From Tricholomella constricta (taxonomy: Eukaryota; Basidiomycota; Agaricomycetes; Agaricales; Lyophyllaceae): a DNA stretch of 64,000 nt. Positions 44,926-61,597 of this stretch are shown here, one piece after another (the stretch's first letter is position 1; each line of letters starts with the position of its first letter). The notes beneath the pieces are model-generated. The model saw only the letters and a list, made by a program, of their open reading frames with translations. It had not been told where the DNA came from and ran no database searches. The DNA lies in contig JAACJP010000010.1 of NCBI GenBank assembly GCA_013368375.1, forward strand, positions 124,001 through 188,000, written 5' to 3'. Both the position numbers and the translations under genes were made by a program.

Positions 44926-46620
44926 GATGAAAACGTGTGAGTCTGGAATGCAAGAAAGTCTTTAACAACGCTTCCTGGTTATTGACGAGAACCTTGAGCT
45001 CACCGTGTCAAACGATGTTGGGAGGAGGGAAACCGTATGGTCGTTGGCAACAAGGAGCGTTGCTGACGCCGAACTGCGATGCCAATGTTTCCCCACGGTG
45101 TGACCCGCAGTGCTTCAGGTAACGTTACTTTGTCACGGCAACATAATTTGGGCAGTGTGGCCACAGCTGCACAGCATTCCATGCCCGTCTCCATGATCCC
45201 GCCCTTAACTGCAGTGCTTGGATTCCCTTTTACTGAGCGAACAGTGCAATAGTATCGGTTTGCTCCCACTCAACATCTTCGAAGGTCTATTTCCCTCACG
45301 AAAGTTGAAGGAACACTGGGCGCAACATCATCATGAATGATTAAACAACTCTAGATAGTACTCCACAGGCGGTAATCAGCGATTGATGATCAAGAGGTCT
45401 CGCGGCGCTGTCATTCAAGCATGATTCCTGGCCGGACTGGTATACTTAGCATGGGCTCGTTCTTTACCCACTGCATAGGCCTTGGATATCGCTTGCATCT
45501 GGTTTTTGATCTTCTCGCCCTTGCTTCTACCTTTATCTCTCGCCACCGTCGATTTCGCTAACGACGTGTAATTTTCCCGGCGCGCTGGCCTATGGTGCAC
45601 ATTCACTTTTCAGTCCGCCGTTGCCTAGCACCTCGCTTACTGTAGCATTTACCAGGTGAACCCAATGCCACCGTGCGTCTCTCATCCTTGGAAAACGAGA
45701 TAAAACGTGCTGCTTCTACGACGGGATTCAATGAGGAATTCAAGATTTGTTGCGTGTTACAGATGCGACCTGCTACGATGTCGCGGTTTTCCGCTTTTGG
45801 GCTCATGCATACGTGTATCGTGAATCCAGCCCATCATGTCCTCTTAGGTCTGTCCCAACCCTTGAAATCTGAAAATCATCGACAACGATGAAGAAACCAC
45901 GGGTATGATGATATACACCTTCATAACGCGCCGGTCAGTACAACTGTTCTAGATCCCTTGCGCACTTCTTTTTCGAAGGATTTCACAGAGCGCGTTGTTT
46001 GAGGTTCGGTAGCCTACCAGGGCACTCCCAAAACCACATGTCCCATCGTAAACTTTTCATCCACCTGTGTGTCTCGTCTAGTACCGCGAATAAGGCAGTG
46101 AACTGCATCATGAGCAGACAAATCAATTCCTCTTTATGGTCGCCCAATGGCTACAACTCAAACGCCTTTCCGAAGTCACCAATGACCAATCTCACCTTAT
46201 TCCCATCCTCAGGCTTGTCCCAAACACCTGAAAGTCTTTGTTGAAACGTTTGCACCCAAAATTGCAGATTTTCTCGATTTCAAACAATTTGATTGATGAT
46301 CACGAAGAGCAGGCTGGGGTAAGATCGGTCGGTGACTGCTATACATTTGCGCCTTGGAAACTTTCCGCCTGTTATGTTATTTGCAGACTTTCGACTACAG
46401 GGACTCTCGCCACTTTCTCTCTATGTACTCGATGGTTAGGGTTATCCCTATGTCTGAGCATGGATTGTGTCCGGACGATCACGAACTACGAATTCCCACG
46501 CCACATCTACACCCTTCTCCCTTCATCCTCAAGTTTCGACATACTTATATTGTGCCTTCATCTCTTGGCCTTTGTGCCTTAGCCCTTCCTTTCATATCTT
46601 AAACTTCTGTAAATGCTGCT
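44926..46620. other. Long intergenic region, nothing recognised
   Basis: A basic small frame on the minus strand (45415-45606) and others show no conserved motif. The 300 bases before the kinase ATG are CT-rich, as expected for a leader. Confidence 0.5.
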
Positions 46621-49600
46621 ATGCCTTCCGTGAACGGTCACAAACACACAGGATCCGTGGCCCAGAACCATAAAGCTCAGCTTGCTAATGCCTATAATGA
46701 ACTGGGGAAGGAGCTCTCGTCGACCAAAATCAGAGTCGTTGGTAATTACACGCTAGGAAAGGTCATTGGGGAAGGTGAGCTTCTCAAATATAAGTCGAAT
46801 ACTCATCGTCTGACCCCAGACTCAGGAGCCTATGGAAAAGTTCGGATGGGCACACACCGCCTGACCTCGACCCGAGTCGCAATCAAGCAGATTCCAAAAG
46901 CCATGTCTGCTTCACTGACCCGCGAAATACATCACCACCGCCAGCTGCACCACCCACACGTCACGCAGATGTACGAGGTCATCGCGACAGAGTCGTCAAT
47001 CTGGATAGTTACCGAACTATGCTGCGGAGGAGAGCTATTCGATTACCTGGCAGAGAAGGGGCGACTGGCAGAGGACGAAGCTAAGATAATCTTCGGCCAA
47101 CTTTGCCTTGCGGTTGCGTATCTGCACGACAACGGCATTGTCCATCGCGACCTCAAGCTCGAGAATGTACTCCTCGATGAACGTTGTCGCGTTAAGCTGG
47201 GGGATTTTGGTTTCACCCGGGAGTTCGAACGTGGTAGCTTCATGGAGACCTTCTGTGGTACCACGGGCTACGCGTCACCCGAGATGTTACAGGGAAAGAA
47301 ATATCAGGGGCCAGGTAAGTATGGGCCTCTTTTCTTTTGAAAACAACTCATGGGTTCGACAGAGGTTGACGTCTGGTCCCTTGGCATTATCCTGTACTGC
47401 CTACTCACCGGCACGCTTCCATTTGACGACGACGACGAAGATGTCATGCGGCAGAAGATCATCCAAGGAGAATTTGAAGACCCAGACTGGCTGTCCATTG
47501 GTATTACACCTTGAATTGATCGTCAAAGGCTGCTAACACTCTGTTTAAGAATCTCGGGATCTGATCAAGAATGTGCTTCAAAAAGACGTTGCAAGTCGCC
47601 TCACGATACCCCAAATACTAGCCCACCCATGGTTCACTGCCCAAAATCTCACATACGAACCGTATGAGCCCTCGCAGGGGTTATCAGCACAAACTAGTTC
47701 CGACAACGACACGGGCATGAGCGACTCAAAGCGTTCCTCGGAGAGCTCGACTGCGAACTCGCCTTTCGTCTCTTCAACCGAGTACCATACTTCGGCGCCC
47801 ACGACGCCTGACGAGAACCCAAATGACCCATTCAACGTCACACCTAACCTCCATCGCAATTCAAGTCAAGCTACTATCAGGAAACCGTCATACTCCAAAA
47901 TAACCCGCGGGAAGCCTGCAACAGTTCAGGAAGAAGAGACTCAAAATACCTCGGCGCCCCCTCCGCGGCAAAACTCTTCAAGTTCGTTTAAAGCGCCTCC
48001 TACACTTCCCATCCGAACACCCGCACGCACGAAGCGTCGCTCGGTGTCATCAACCATGTCTGATCCTGCCTCGCCGTCAGTCGAGAAAGCGCCGACGCCT
48101 CTTCCTCCCCCCACCAGTCGCGACCTCGATTTCGCATCACTGCTTACCACGCCTACGCCCATTATCTTTTCCACGCCTGTCGAGCGGGACCTCCTAAATT
48201 CTCTCAGCATGCTCGGTTTTGACACAGCGCAAATTGTGCATTCAGTGCTGACGGACGCATGTGATGCCTCTGGGGCGGTATGGTGGATGTTGAAGAAGAA
48301 GGCGGAGAAACGGCAGCTCGAGGAGGGGGTCGACCCATTGACATCCTCGTTACCGAGCGTTCCAGACTCGCCGATCAAGCCCATTACGCTTGTCGAACCC
48401 AAAGCTTCAAAGAAGCGAAAGGTCTCCGCAGGCGTGCAGACGGATGGCGGCTTGAACCTGAATTTGGCCAGGTCCGCACCACAACTCGCATTCGTGCCCC
48501 CTACACCAACCTTTCCACGCTCCACTACCCCGCCACGGCCCGAAACGCCGACGCGCTCGGTTTTGCTGTCACCATCAGATACTTCATCCAAGTCCCACCC
48601 ATCCACACCTGCCTCAAGCTTGAGGGATAAGGAAGCGAAAGGCCGCAAAGCGAGATCGGGCAGCGTCAGCATAATGCAACGGGCGACGACGGCTTTGGAG
48701 GCGGCTGGGTTGGTGAGGAAGAAATCTTCAGAAGCTGTTCGTGAGGAGAAGGAGAAGGACAGAGAACGCGAGAAGTCGAAGGATATGGAAAGGAGGATTG
48801 CCAGTGGGGAGGAACCAAGGAGTTCATATGGAAGCGGCGGATCGTCTAAATTGACGAAATCACCACCACTTAAACCGTCAAAGGATCACCCTCCTTCTAC
48901 GCCGCCCCCCTCCGACCTCCGTCATTCACACCCCCAAATGGGCTCGCCTTGGGTTCTGGCGGACGCCGCTGAGGCTTCCTTACACCACCATAGTGGCAAG
49001 GGATTCCCACCGACGCCTGCCAACACTCCGGGCAATGACTTTCCGCAATCCATGTCGGCGCCGAGTTTCTCTGAAATGGCGGGATCCAAACCCGCGGCAA
49101 GCGCCCCTCAGCGCAATCGTGCAAATATCCTGACGGCCTTCAGGCTCTGGTTCCACGAGGATCGGAAAGGCAAACGCAAAGAACCGGCTGGCGGTGTTAA
49201 TCCTCACATGTCGTATAGTCGACCACTCACAAACTCTACACAGCCATATAGCACGGGTACTGCAAAACGCAGAGGGTCCTCCGGAAGTAGATTTGGTTCG
49301 CGTGGTCATCGCCCTCGGCCCTCCGCTTCATCAAGGCGGTCTAGCAGCGTCAACTCCCGCCGTTCATCTGGCACATCTGTCCAGATGCTCATGATGGATT
49401 CTCCGCAGGTGCCGACGAGGCGATCTTTTGGCAGCCATACACCCAACTCCGAGCGAGGCGATTATTCGTCTCGTCCTTCGTCGATCCGAAGCTTCTCCAT
49501 GCAACGCCATCGGAAATCGCCTTCACAAAGCTCGGCAGGGTCGAACCATCTCCGCACAGCGTCTCCGATGCAGAAATATCATCGACGAGCAGGTTCAGGG

Positions 49601-50452
49601 TCTTCAACGACGCGCGTAGTGCGTCAGACAACGGCAAGGTCTCCACACATGCGATCCAACTCCGCCACGTCCTCGATACACTCGCCTACCTCATCACGCC
49701 CTGCATCATTTTACGAGCTCTCGGAAAATGAAGGCCCCCGCACCACCTCTCCCTACAAGTCTCGCAGCCGCCGCTCTTCAGACGAACCTCGCCGGTCCTC
49801 CAACAATACCACTTTCATCGCACAGAAGCGCACGGGTCCTTTCATGAGCCCTGTTTCGTCCAACCACGTGCACGGGCATGGGTACTCACATTCCTTTGGG
49901 CGCTCGAGCTGGAAGAAGTCGTGGGGGCTCGAGCCGCCAGGCTGGCAGTCACGCACAGCGCACCTCCCGATCGAAGTCCTTGCGATCTCGCCCGCGACAG
50001 AGCCTGCATCGATCCGCGACGTGTTTTCGGGGCGCCATTCGCTCAGTCTCGGCGGCGACGAGAGCGACTGGGTGGATGAGGACGACGACATCCCTGCGTT
50101 TGCGGGCGGGCTGGGGCAGGTGGGCATGGGCACATCTGCGTCAGGGTCGGGGTCGGGAATGTCGGGGGCACATGTGGACCTGCCGGTGACCCTGTCGCCT
50201 GCGCCCAGAGGACATCGCTCGACGAAGCGCGCGGCGGGCCATACCCATAGTCATAGAGGCTCGGTGTCGGCGGGAAGCGGTTCGTCGGGATCCGGGAGGC
50301 CGAAGGCAGGGCATTCACCGGCGGAGCGGGCGTCACCTGTTCCGGCGGAGACGTATGAGACGGAGACAAGGAGGAGGCAGCTCCCTGCGAGTCGGTCCGG
50401 GCCGGCGTTCCGCCATGCGATCCAGGAGGAGGACGAAGGGGAGGAGGAGTAA
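46621..50452 (+). CDS. CAMK-type Ser/Thr protein kinase (Kin4/Hsl1-like), long tail
   Basis: Four exons: 46621-46774, 46826-47314, 47363-47500 and 47550-50452, in phase, 1,227 residues. Kinase domain about 40-290: YTLGKVIGEGAYGKVRMG, catalytic lysine in RVAIKQIPK (about K72), GIVHRDLKLENVLLDE (Asp about 160), KLGDFGFT (Asp about 178), a short activation loop FMETFCGTTGYASPEM, and DVWSLGIILYCLLTGTLPF. A UBA-like helical segment follows near residue 472 (LLNSLSMLGFDTAQIVHSVL). The remaining 700 residues are Ser/Pro/Arg-rich and disordered with many possible phosphosites. AMPK-related kinases share kinase plus UBA layout; the best guess is a Kin4- or Hsl1-like regulator of cell cycle, spindle position or septation. 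The exact orthology is not certain. Confidence 0.88.
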
Positions 50453-51487
50453 TGTGGGCTTGATATCACATGCGTGTGACAGGGACAATGCCTTCCTTCT
50501 GGTGCTGGTGGAATTGACTCTCGCTGACAGTTTTCTCTTTTCAGTCGACAAAACGATCCTTTGCAATTATTAACTCTGTTCTGCCTATATTTATATCTTT
50601 TCAGCTCTTGTACAACTGTCCTGGCTCGTGGATATTACTTCTCGATAGATACCCCCTTCCCTCTACATGCTGCGCAGGTACAGATGTCCCTCCGTCCTCG
50701 ATTTCGCCGTTCTGGCATACGTACACTTTTACCTGTTGAGCCGCCTTCGACTGCGCAGGTGTAATACCGATAGCTACTAGTACGGACTTCGTACAAGTAG
50801 AGCTCAAACATCGAACAGAACTAGTAGTAGTTTCTTTTCATCTTGAGGCTTGAGATCTTGAGAATTCAGGGATGTTGCAATTTGACATGTTGATCCATCT
50901 CCCAAATTATGGGATGGAGGGATGGATGATCATGAGACCTGAGGCCTGAGTTGTCCTCGGACTGGATGCTGATACACATCAGGGCAAGGATATGAGGTTA
51001 ACCCGGGTCACAAAAGCATCTCCCTCCAGATCTCTGGTTTCAGAGTTGGATGTAAGCACAGCTACTCTGCGTACGCACTACAGGTGGCTTGCTGAGTTGA
51101 GACGCGAGTCAAGAGCTAAGCTGAGATGACACCGGGTTCGTCAATTCATAGGAAGTACCTACGCAAATACTACCTGGGGTCTCTACAATTACAAGTACCT
51201 AAGGTTATAGAGATAGTCATGATTGAAACTTAAGGGAAAGATACAGGATATGTGAGAAGATACAACTTTTATATTCCAATGAAAGCTTATATGTTGACCA
51301 CCTTTCTTGAGGCCGAGAAAGCTGTACTACTTAGTAGGTGGTGGGCGCTTGTACCCGACGAGCCGAGGTCGATCTTCAACTTCAAGTGGATCAGTGATTA
51401 GATCCACGTGACTGGCAATGAAATAGAAAATGGGATCGGGAAAAATCCGTTCACCTCGTTCTTGACCCTTTCGAATTCGCTTGGACC
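50453..51487. other. Intergenic, AROM promoter
   Basis: AT-richer spacer with no recognisable gene. Many short TAG/CTAG-rich words occur, but no clear repeat. Confidence 0.55.
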
Positions 51488-56556
<5,069 letters not shown>

Positions 56557-57072
56557 AAGGAATTTATGGAAATGAAGTGTACCCCTTTAGACTTAGATGT
56601 ATCCACTTGTAAATTGTTGATTATGACCAGTGCTTTTTACCCTTCGACTCTTGTATTGCTCAAGTTGAGGAGTCTTCGGTATGTTTCAGGACGGGTAGAT
56701 TTAACCTCTGGGACAGGGTGACCAGGGGAAGATGCGTTCCCCAGTCGACCCACAAGTAAAGAGCGACATGAGGTATATGGGTGGTAGTGCACTGATGGGT
56801 CCCGAGATGCTGCAGCAGTGGAGAGTGAAAGGGAGAGGGTATCCTAGACTGTATACGCAAAACTGAGAAATAAACACAACAAAAAAGGCAATAAAGTGAA
56901 CACGAGACGAGATGTAAGGATCGGCAAAGTTTTTACGGAATAAAAAATTACGAGGATTGCGGGTAGGAGGGGCATAAAATCGTCATGACGGGATAATTAA
57001 ACGAGAACTGCGGGAAGCACCATCAGATTCCACGGTATACATTGACCCAGACTATCCTGTTTCTTTAATTGG
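56557..57072. other. Convergent spacer AROM / Rax1-like
   Basis: Shared 3' region; no other feature. Confidence 0.6.
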
Positions 57073-58450
57073 TCAGAGGCGGTGCCCTGGGACTGCCCAG
57101 AATATCATCGTTAAGGCTGTGACGAAGGCGGCGACCAGGACGCTGACCCAGATCGCACGGCCCAGCAGCAATTTCTTGACGTAGGGCTCGCGGATGGTCA
57201 AGGTACGGAAGGGCGTTGTTTCTGATTGGCCAAGGAAAACGAGGATGGGGTCAAGTTCGTATTGATGTGACACAAGACAGAGGATGGCGATAGCGAACGG
57301 GATGAATAGCTGCAGAGAATGTCAATTACAGCTGATAAGGACAACAGAGATACTCACGAAAAATCGCTTAGACTTGGGATGCACATCTAGGAAGATCAGC
57401 GAAAAGCCCGCCGCCAGTCCTATCCAGAGCGTGATAAGACCCGCGATGAGGCGCACTAGTGCCGATATGGGCGTGAGGTTTCCAAATGCCTTTGAGCGGA
57501 GGAAACGGGGGAAGGCGTCTTGCTCCATCGCACGGAAACAGTATTCCTTCTGTGCGTGGAAGATGTCCGGTATTTGAGCCATCATGCTCAGTTCCGCCTG
57601 CGACCTGGGCTCCTGTGAGCTGCTCAGTGGGAAGCTGTGAATGCGAAGTGACGGCGGGAGGTAGATCTCATGGTTCTCGGGTGAATTTACGGTGTTGCCC
57701 GCGGGAGAGAGGTATCGATAGAAGATGCGTTCTGCGGATGCGATGAGGTCCATGCGCGTGATAGCTGCGGAGCGGGGGATGACCGTGGGGGCACGAGACG
57801 CGCGTCGCATGTTAAACAGCGTTGGCGTGCGACCGGAGAGCGAGAAAGGCGTTGTGGAACGCGGCTGTTCCTTGTCGTATGGATCGTTCGGTGAGGCAAC
57901 GCGTGTGTGTTCGGAAATCCCTGCTGTTCCAGGACGGGGACTTGTTGAACGACCGCCGTATCCTGCCTTCTCATCGTGGGATGGCCCCGCAGCCGCCAAG
58001 TTACGCCTATCCTGTTCAACCATCATCTCCCCTGTGCTCGCGGTACTTCTCTTCGTTCCTCCTCCATCCGGATGAAGTCCAACGACCGTGCCATAGATTG
58101 ATCCTCTTCTACGAGCATAATCCCAGTACTGCGGCCAGTCCTCCTTGATGGTACGACCCGACTTCCGTACGTCCTTGAAGTATGCACGACACAGGTTCTC
58201 GTGCTGTTGGACATCTAGCCAAAAATCGAGGATATCTTCTGCGCCTTCGCGTTGCAAGAAGAGACTGACATGATAATGATGATATGAGCACAGTTTCCCA
58301 GTATTCAAGCACAGAAAACTGAACGCACTAAAACATGAAGAGGTCAACAGGCGGCCGTGTGCGTCTAGACAGAACCTCGGTGAAGGAGGGCAGTCTATTC
58401 TTGCGGCTATTTGCCCAATCATCCTGCTGGCGTTTCTCGTCGTCGTCCAT
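57073..58450 (-). CDS. RAX1: RGS-domain membrane protein (Rax1-like)
   Basis: Three exons: 58450-58329, 58264-57358 and 57309-57073, in phase, 421 residues. The N-terminus MDDDEKRQQDDWANSRKNRL leads into an RGS fold (LPSFTEVLSRRTRPPVDLFM, FLQREGAEDILDFWLDVQQH, YLSPAGNTVNSPENHEIYLP, FHAQKEYCFRAMEQDAFPRF) that is split by a roughly 130-residue Ser/Pro/Arg-rich insertion. Three C-terminal membrane segments follow (ALVRLIAGLITLWIGLAAGF, FLFIPFAIAILCLVSHQYEL, AIWVSVLVAAFVTALTMIFW). Split RGS plus three helices is the layout of yeast Rax1, which with Rax2 marks bud sites; in filamentous fungi it affects polarity and G-protein signalling. The start is 141 bases from the divergent complex I gene. Confidence 0.9.
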
Positions 58451-58591
58451 GACAGTGAGCTGCGCTGGACGAGGTTCTGGTCGTTGTCAACGAGTTGTTG
58501 ATCAACGGCGTGGAAACCCACGACCAATCGCTGACGTAAGCACTTGTACCTGTCCGCCGCTCGCATTCAGTTCTCTCAGCCTCGTTCACCA
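58451..58591. promoter_or_regulatory. Shared divergent promoter, RAX1-like / complex I B8
   Basis: Only 141 bases separate the two ATGs (58450 minus, 58592 plus), so core promoter elements and 5' leaders of both genes must lie here. No TATA box is evident; CT-rich runs precede the plus-strand ATG. Confidence 0.75.
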
Positions 58592-58977
58592 ATGTCCTTC
58601 ACCAAGGCTTTCTCGCCAGCGCTCAGGGAACTTCGCATTCTCTGCTCTCAGTCTGGCCCAGCATCAGCGGGTACTCGGTCGGTCACCTGGAAATCCTTGC
58701 AGTTTTTCGCTCTGACCCACTTTTCAGGGAGTTTATCCTGTCACGATATGCGACCATTAAGAAGTATAATCCCGACCTGCCGGTTATGATTCGAGAAGCA
58801 AATGGGACTCCGGCAAGGGTGTTTGCTAGATTCGGTGCGTGGTATATGCATGCGCTAGTGTTGGTAATTGACGGATGTCCACGGAACCTAGAACGTGGAG
58901 AGGAAAGGCACGTTGAACTAGACAACCTGCCCGTGAAGGATGTGGAATCCAAAGTTGTACAACTACTGGGCTCGTAA
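58592..58977 (+). CDS. NDUFA2: NADH dehydrogenase (complex I) subunit B8
   Basis: Three exons (58592-58677, 58728-58834, 58892-58977) in phase, 92 residues. It reads MSFTKAFSPALRELRILCSQ, SGPASAGTREFILSRYATIK, PDLPVMIREANGTPARVFAR and GEERHVELDNLPVKDVESKV, matching the L51/S25/CI-B8 thioredoxin-like family at its normal length. It is an accessory subunit of the matrix arm of mitochondrial complex I. The conserved pair of cysteines seen in the human protein is reduced here to one (LCSQ). It ends at TAA 58975-58977. Confidence 0.93.
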
Positions 58978-59589
58978 ACCCCTAGAGAATGGTCATTTCA
59001 CATTTCGCGGAGAGTTCTTCAGTTCGACTAGGCTGGAAGTGATAGAAACGCAATCCCATATCGTCGGGTATGTCCACGCCGGGTAAAACCTGATATCCCA
59101 TGCTATCTACCGGTTCGGAGTGCCTTTGCATGGTCTTCCTGGTGTGCACCGATTCTTCCATGAACGAGCGCTTTAAACAGCCCATTCTCGATCAGCCTTC
59201 TGGCGACCTCTGGGTGCTTCTGTTTTTCCAGCTTAGCAGCGGACGTGTAACGCTATGTCGACGAGCAATTACGTTGGACGCCAATGGGACACATGTGGGG
59301 AGATGAGATTCCTAAAGCCTCGTGCGCGTTTCCAGGGCTCTGGAGTACCCATGGGTTTAGCGCTCAGTGCATCCGGTAACATCACTGACACGATTCTAAC
59401 AACGACCTTCCTCATCACCAGCTCACCAGTCAGTCCAGTAGCCCCTTGCCTGAGGCGTGATCCCACAACCTTTTGGCTTGCTGTCCACTGGTCCGGACAA
59501 AACAATGTACTCCTCATGATTTTCGTCCTCAACCCAATCACTATATTTTACACACCGCACGGAGACCCATGTGCATTTTACACAAGTAT
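58978..59589. other. Spacer with remnants of the repeated F-box-like locus
   Basis: No intact gene. From about 59330 on, minus-strand text (FCPDQWTASQKVVGSRLRQG) resembles the copy at 59829-60059 and probably belongs to the decayed duplicate described next. Confidence 0.5.
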
Positions 59590-60560
59590 AGTTCATTGTT
59601 TATTTCTAGAAACTGTCCAAACTCGAAACGTGGCGTAGCGTCGGTGAGCGCTTCGAGGGCATGGCATGGTCATCATCGGACTTCCATCGCATGACTTGGC
59701 ATAGTCCTTGGCTCTGTTGTTACCCTCCATTTTTTTTCTTGCCACCCGTAAATCTTTCTCGTCATCACTGTCCTCGTCGTCCTTTTCTTCGTCTTTTAGT
59801 CCTTCCGCCATTGTCACCACGTCGCGAATCATCTTCCTTGATTCAAACGTGGTATATTCCGGGTGATTGTACAAGACATCTTCAGCGTTGACACTGCGGT
59901 TTTCACAACTTCAAGGACTTTTCCCATCGCCAACTTTCCGGTCGACCCAACCGCCCCCCGAGTAATAGCACCTCCCCCACCCTTCCGGCCCACCGTCCAC
60001 TGGTTTAGACAATAAATCACAACCCTCATACTTGTCAACTCCAATCTCATCACCATCATCGCGTTTCACACGCCGCACGGAAACCCAGGTGCTCTTCTCA
60101 GAGCCACCGTCACGAGTCTCTTCAAACTGCACAAATTTAAGGCGTGGCGCAACGTCGGCGAGCGCTTCGAGGCCATGACCGAGCCTGCAGTCCTCGTTGG
60201 ACGACTCAAAGTTCTTCTCTTGGTTCTTGCTCTCCGGGTTCTCGTGTCCTTCTCATCGTCTTCGGCATTTTTACCATTGTCCTGACTTGGCAAATCGTCG
60301 TCGTCCTGAGTCTTCCTTGTTGTCCTCATTATGATCCTCAGGCTCGTCATGCCTGTGGGCCCAGAACTCTGGGTCAAGCCAACTAAGATGGGTAAGGTTC
60401 GGGAGCTTGGATAGCGCGTCGACCAGCAGCTTCGGATCCTAGGCATAATCAGTATCTCACCGGCTGTGGAAGAAGCACGCGGCAACAGGGGACGCACATC
60501 AAGGTAATTCGGCTGAAAAGTGTCGCGATCGAAAGAGCAGTTCAGCCATGCAGACATATT
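59590..60560 (-). pseudogene. Decayed F-box/LRR-like locus with internal tandem duplication
   Basis: Reading down the minus strand: SAWLNCSFDRDTFQPNYLDV (near 60550-60480), then in another frame DPKLLVDALSKLPNLTHLSW and LDPEFWAHRHDEPEDHNEDN (near 60440-60310), then GLEALADVAPRLKFVQFEET (near 60180-60110). The first two blocks resemble the C-terminal part of Agaricomycete F-box proteins (PNLTHLSWLDPEFW type). The last block recurs about 525 bases further on as HALEALTDATPRFEFGQFLE (near 59670-59610), and the flanking text CLNQWTVGRKGG also has a second copy. Frame changes and stops lie between blocks, and I found no splice pattern joining them; a 22-base gap is too short for an intron. It is therefore probably a pseudogene. 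Confidence 0.55.
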
Positions 60561-61597
60561 GATCGGCGCTGGAACTGGCCTCAGGCGGAGGAGGCCATGA
60601 TGAAGAACTTTGGAATGATTTAGTCATTTACCGTCCCACTCACCTGTAAAGGTAAGGTAAGAGTTCTTCTTCAGATGAATCTTCCACTTCGCGAATTTCC
60701 CTTGAATCTTGACTAGTTATCTCCAAAGATATCCATGGAGCCCCGAAGTTGCGAGAGATCCTCCTTTGCTGACGATTATTTCAATACCGGGTTGGATATT
60801 GATCTATGATCAATCCTACAATCTCCGTATTCGATTGCAAGAGTCACGTCGAGTCCGAAGACTTGAGCCTCCAGGACATATGCCACGAATCTGTCTCGAT
60901 GTCGCTGCCGCGAGAGGTGAAACGGCTTCATCTGATCATTAGCACCACCGGCAAAGTTATCGAACCTGGGTTTTCCCGTCATATCTGCGTTATATGGTCG
61001 CGTGGTCTAGGACAGAAGTGCGTTTTGATTATCTGCGAGCCCAAGTACGTATATATTCTGGGCAATTCGTCTCCAGAAACGTCGCGGCACTCAGGCGAGA
61101 CTTGGATGGTTTGACCAGTTGTCGGAGGTCAACGATATCTAGTCTTCCAGCCGTCGTTTTATTCACGTAAAGTTTTCTTAGCCAGTTCAACTTCGACGAT
61201 CATCAGAGTCAGATCAAAGTTGACAACTTGTGACGAGTCGGAATGATGACAGCAGAGAATTAAGGGAAAGGCAAGTCATGAGAACTGTCGGCGACCACCG
61301 GATCTGCTGTAAGGCCCAGGATGGCCATGCTTAGACCAGGATGCATTGTGAAGGAGGGGTAACCGCGATACCCGAAGCAAAGATAAGTACAGCAGGATTG
61401 ATCCCGAGCATTTTCACCTTTTTCGACTGATGATTATGTTAAATTTTGTAAACCATTTTCGAAACCGGCGCTATTTTGGGTGGAGCTCTAATTCCACGAC
61501 ATGGTCGGTAAAAACGTAGGCATGACGTGAGAAAAAGCGTTTGGTATTGAACAGGAATGTGATTCAAGTTGACCATAATACAGTGGTGACGATGCAA
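60561..61597. other. Intergenic, nothing recognised
   Basis: Frames at 60709-60942 (+), 60776-60982 (-) and 60806-61114 (+) overlap each other and show no domain. They may be further debris of the F-box-like locus. Confidence 0.5.

Noticed and set aside
48280..49310. Open frames opposite and out of phase with the kinase tail
   Set aside because: Low-complexity Ser/Pro/Arg coding sequence leaves all frames open; none has a domain.
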